Below are positions 61,872 through 64,000 of a DNA stretch of 64,000 nt, piece by piece. The stretch lies in the NCBI GenBank assembly GCA_044227095.1, contig JBGAFV010000001.1, positions 3,038,001 through 3,102,000 of the forward strand, given 5' to 3'. The notes under the pieces were generated by a model that saw nothing but the letters and a program-made list of their open reading frames with translations, searched no databases and was not told the DNA's origin. The number at the start of each line of letters is the position of its first letter. The stretch's first letter is position 1. Source of the stretch: JACMLD01 sp044227095. Its GTDB lineage: Bacteria > Bacteroidota > Bacteroidia > Chitinophagales > Chitinophagaceae. The position numbers were made by a program, and so were the translations under genes.

Positions 61872-64000
61872 TCAATTGAGTTCCTGTAAAATCAAATCAA
61901 TCATATCAAAGCGGGGAAAATCACCCTGGTTATTCAGCAGTATAATAAAAATATCGTTGTCAGGCTGGCGGACCAGCATATCGTAAAAGCCCAATTCAGT
62001 ACCCGGGTGGTACAAGGTTTTGTGTTTTTTAGATGATCTAAACTGCAGCCTGTCTATCATCCATCCATAACCGTAATCCGCTCCCCATTCATCCCATTTC
62101 ACTCTTGAAATGAAAAGTTCCTCCGTTTGCTCTTTGGATAGAATCGTATTTGCAGTAAGTGCATTGTGCCATAGCAGCAAGTCTTCGGCAGTAGAGGTAA
62201 TGCCGCCCGCACCAATTTCATTTTCTTTGGGATAACGAATTTCCGCTTCGTCCAGCATGTAACCCTTCGCCAGGTGCACACTATCAGTTGTATTTACAAA
62301 ATAACTGTGCGTCATACCCAGCGGTCTGAAAATCCTTTCCTGCAATAAATCACCATAAGATTTTCCGGTAATTTTTTCCAGGATAGCTGCCAAAATCACG
62401 TATCCCGAATTGGAATAAACCATTTTGCTGCCCGGTTCAAATTCCAGCGAATCACTGCAAAATTTTTCTACCAGTTCGCCCGGCGTATACCGGTCCGTAA
62501 CCACTTTTGCTGCGTAGTTATCAATGCCCAGGTAATCAGGTATACCTGACTGGTGCGTCATCAATTGTTCAATCGTTACCTGGCCATTAACATAGCCGGG
62601 GAGAAATCTGCCAACCGTGTCAGTCACTTTTAATTTGTTTTCAGCCGCCAGTTGCATGATAAGCATTGTGGTAAACTGCTTGGAAGTAGGACCAATCAGG
62701 AATTGGGTCTCACCATTGTTAGGGAGGTTCTTTTCCATGTTGGCGAGTCCAAACCCTTTTTCATAGATAACCTGTCCACGGTACTTCACCAGTGCGGTAC
62801 CGTTGAATAGACCTTTGCGGTAATAGAAAGAAAGTATAGAATCGATTCGTAGGGAGTTATCTTTTTTGCAGTTGCTGAGCATCTGTTGCGCAGCCTGCTT
62901 GTAGTTCAGGGTTTCGTTATGAGCACGGATAACTCTTGCAGCGGAGTCTACATTGTACATAGGCAGGATAAGGTTGTATATCCCCCAGAAGGCATCCGTA
63001 CTATCCGTATTTATGTCGGGGCTTTTTATTTCAAAGAGTTTGCCCGAACGGGATATTTCTTCTCTTGAAAACGGTTGCACATTTGCTGTGTCAATTTGTG
63101 TAACCAGGCAATTGAATTGCAAAGCCAGCGGGTTAAGTTCAAAATGCCTGCGGCCCCCTACAATCCGCCATCGTGCAATACCGTAAATGTGGTCAGGATA
63201 GTATTTGCCTCCATATTTACGGTAGGTGGTATAACCACTGTCCTGTAACCGGTCCATGTGAATGTTGGATATTGCCAGGCCGATGCGTTGTTTAAACCCA
63301 AATTCAAAATATTGCAGTCCCTGCTGGTTTCTGTACTGGGTTATCTGAAGAAATGCAAGGTCTTCAGTATTGATATACAGCCAGCCATCGTTTAATGATT
63401 TTTTGATGCCTTCTTTCTGTCGGAAGAATATTTTATAAGCAGACTGGCCGCCGTAATCTACAATTCCCTCGTATCTGAATATATGCTCGCTGATTCCCTC
63501 TTTGCTTAAAATTCCGGATTCACCTGCCTGGCTCACCACATCATCCTCCATCAACCCCGAAGCACTGGCGCCAATATTAATTTCGGCCCCTCCAAATGCC
63601 AACTGGTCCTGATCAAATCTTGCATTAATAACCGAAAATTGTTTGTTTTTAGAATTGAATGAGGGGTTGTAATTTTTAAAGACTGCTTCCGACAGGTCAA
63701 CAATCGCTTTTCCTTTTCTTCCGTCAAGACGGTAGAACCCGGTGAGCTGGTGGGGTGCAGCAGCATAGTTTTCGGGAATTTTAGCTATAGCACTGTTAAT
63801 GACGGCAAGCGGATCAACGCGTTTGACTACTACTTCAGGAAGATTCGCATTCCGGGCTTTCAGCCGGATTATCAAAATACCTGTGTCACCCGGAACCGGC
63901 AACAATGAAAAAGGAATAAATCCTATATGGGATATGTATACGCTGTCGTGATCTGTGATGCCGTTAATTTTTATAACAAAATTACCCTGCTCATTGCTCA
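61872..64000 (-). CDS. Serine-hydrolase (class C beta-lactamase-like) protein with N-terminal regulatory domain, partial
   Basis: Partial gene; its start lies beyond the right edge. The N-terminal visible part, NEQGNFVIKING to HIGFIPFSLLPVPG, is a CarboxypepD-like beta domain. A linker with NYAAAPHQLTGFYRLDGRKG follows. The C-terminal part is a beta-lactamase/DD-peptidase fold with motif 2 YSNSGY and motif 3 HPGTELG. Motif 1, normally SxxK, reads P-T-S-K because the catalytic Ser is Pro (CCT at 62688-62690). It is probably inactive. A signal peptide, if any, is off-window. Confidence 0.82.
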   Translation of the reverse strand, partial: SNEQGNFVIKINGITDHDSVYISHIGFIPFSLLPVPGDTGILIIRLKARNANLPEVVVKRVDPLAVINSAIAKIPENYAAAPHQLTGFYRLDGRKGKAIVDLSEAVFKNYNPSFNSKNKQFSVINARFDQDQLAFGGAEINIGASASGLMEDDVVSQAGESGILSKEGISEHIFRYEGIVDYGGQSAYKIFFRQKEGIKKSLNDGWLYINTEDLAFLQITQYRNQQGLQYFEFGFKQRIGLAISNIHMDRLQDSGYTTYRKYGGKYYPDHIYGIARWRIVGGRRHFELNPLALQFNCLVTQIDTANVQPFSREEISRSGKLFEIKSPDINTDSTDAFWGIYNLILPMYNVDSAARVIRAHNETLNYKQAAQQMLSNCKKDNSLRIDSILSFYYRKGLFNGTALVKYRGQVIYEKGFGLANMEKNLPNNGETQFLIGPTSKQFTTMLIMQLAAENKLKVTDTVGRFLPGYVNGQVTIEQLMTHQSGIPDYLGIDNYAAKVVTDRYTPGELVEKFCSDSLEFEPGSKMVYSNSGYVILAAILEKITGKSYGDLLQERIFRPLGMTHSYFVNTTDSVHLAKGYMLDEAEIRYPKENEIGAGGITSTAEDLLLWHNALTANTILSKEQTEELFISRVKWDEWGADYGYGWMIDRLQFRSSKKHKTLYHPGTELGFYDMLVRQPDNDIFIILLNNQGDFPRFDMIDLILQELN

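Noticed and set aside
1..64000. rRNA, tRNA, phage, integrase or transposase genes
   Set aside because: None recognised in the window.

Overview
The window looks like a chromosomal segment of a Bacteroidota bacterium, most likely Chitinophagaceae (inference). The reasons are the AT-rich sequence, TonB-dependent receptors with carboxypeptidase-like regulatory domains, paired lipoproteins and fasciclin proteins, a fused RibBA, LytS/LytTR and FtsX-type ABC genes, and promoters of the Bacteroidota form TTG-N18/19-TAnnTTTG. I see no rRNA, tRNA, CRISPR array, transposase or integrase gene.

Layout. 1-5.9 kb: an HxlR regulator diverges from an SDR / alpha-beta hydrolase / MDR oxidoreductase operon across a promoter with two matched palindromes. 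It is followed by OsmC, a secreted hydrolase whose N-terminus is a copy of the OsmC N-terminus, and an AraC regulator. 6.0-12.1 kb: six co-directional minus-strand genes and one gene-less segment, separated by long related repeats. Most genes carry their own matched inverted flanks, so the region reads as an array of single-gene cassettes resembling integron attC clusters without an integrase. 12.7-25.4 kb: TamB-like protein, a duplicated intergenic repeat, RibBA, an Oar-like TonB receptor, an AI-2E family transporter and an M20 peptidase. 25.8-32.8 kb: BlaI/BlaR1-like pair plus a secreted coiled-coil protein sharing the same heptad repeat, a histidine kinase, an aspartyl-protease-like protein and a seven-repeat propeller lipoprotein. 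33-44.5 kb: fasciclin and DinB proteins, an S9 peptidase, a methyltransferase, a YciE/F-like protein, and a DJ-1 lipoprotein translationally coupled to a GlxA-type regulator.

44.5-47.6 kb is a probable metal (perhaps copper) homeostasis cluster: an HMA-AraC fusion regulator, a 42-residue eight-cysteine metallothionein-like gene at 46348-46476, a periplasmic HMA protein, a barrel protein and a DUF6010 membrane protein. 47.9-54 kb is an iron-uptake type operon (DUF4856, imelysin, HTTM, TonB receptor). 54.1-64 kb carries a LytTR/LytS pair, two tandem fasciclin lipoproteins, an FtsX-type ABC permease, an amidohydrolase remnant and a truncated serine-hydrolase-like protein.

The strongest leads are the attC-like cassette array, the metal cluster with its direct-repeat operators, a 21-bp-periodic motif shared by three promoters, a perfect hairpin over a fasciclin start codon, the OsmC N-terminal duplication, and two enzymes that lack a catalytic residue.
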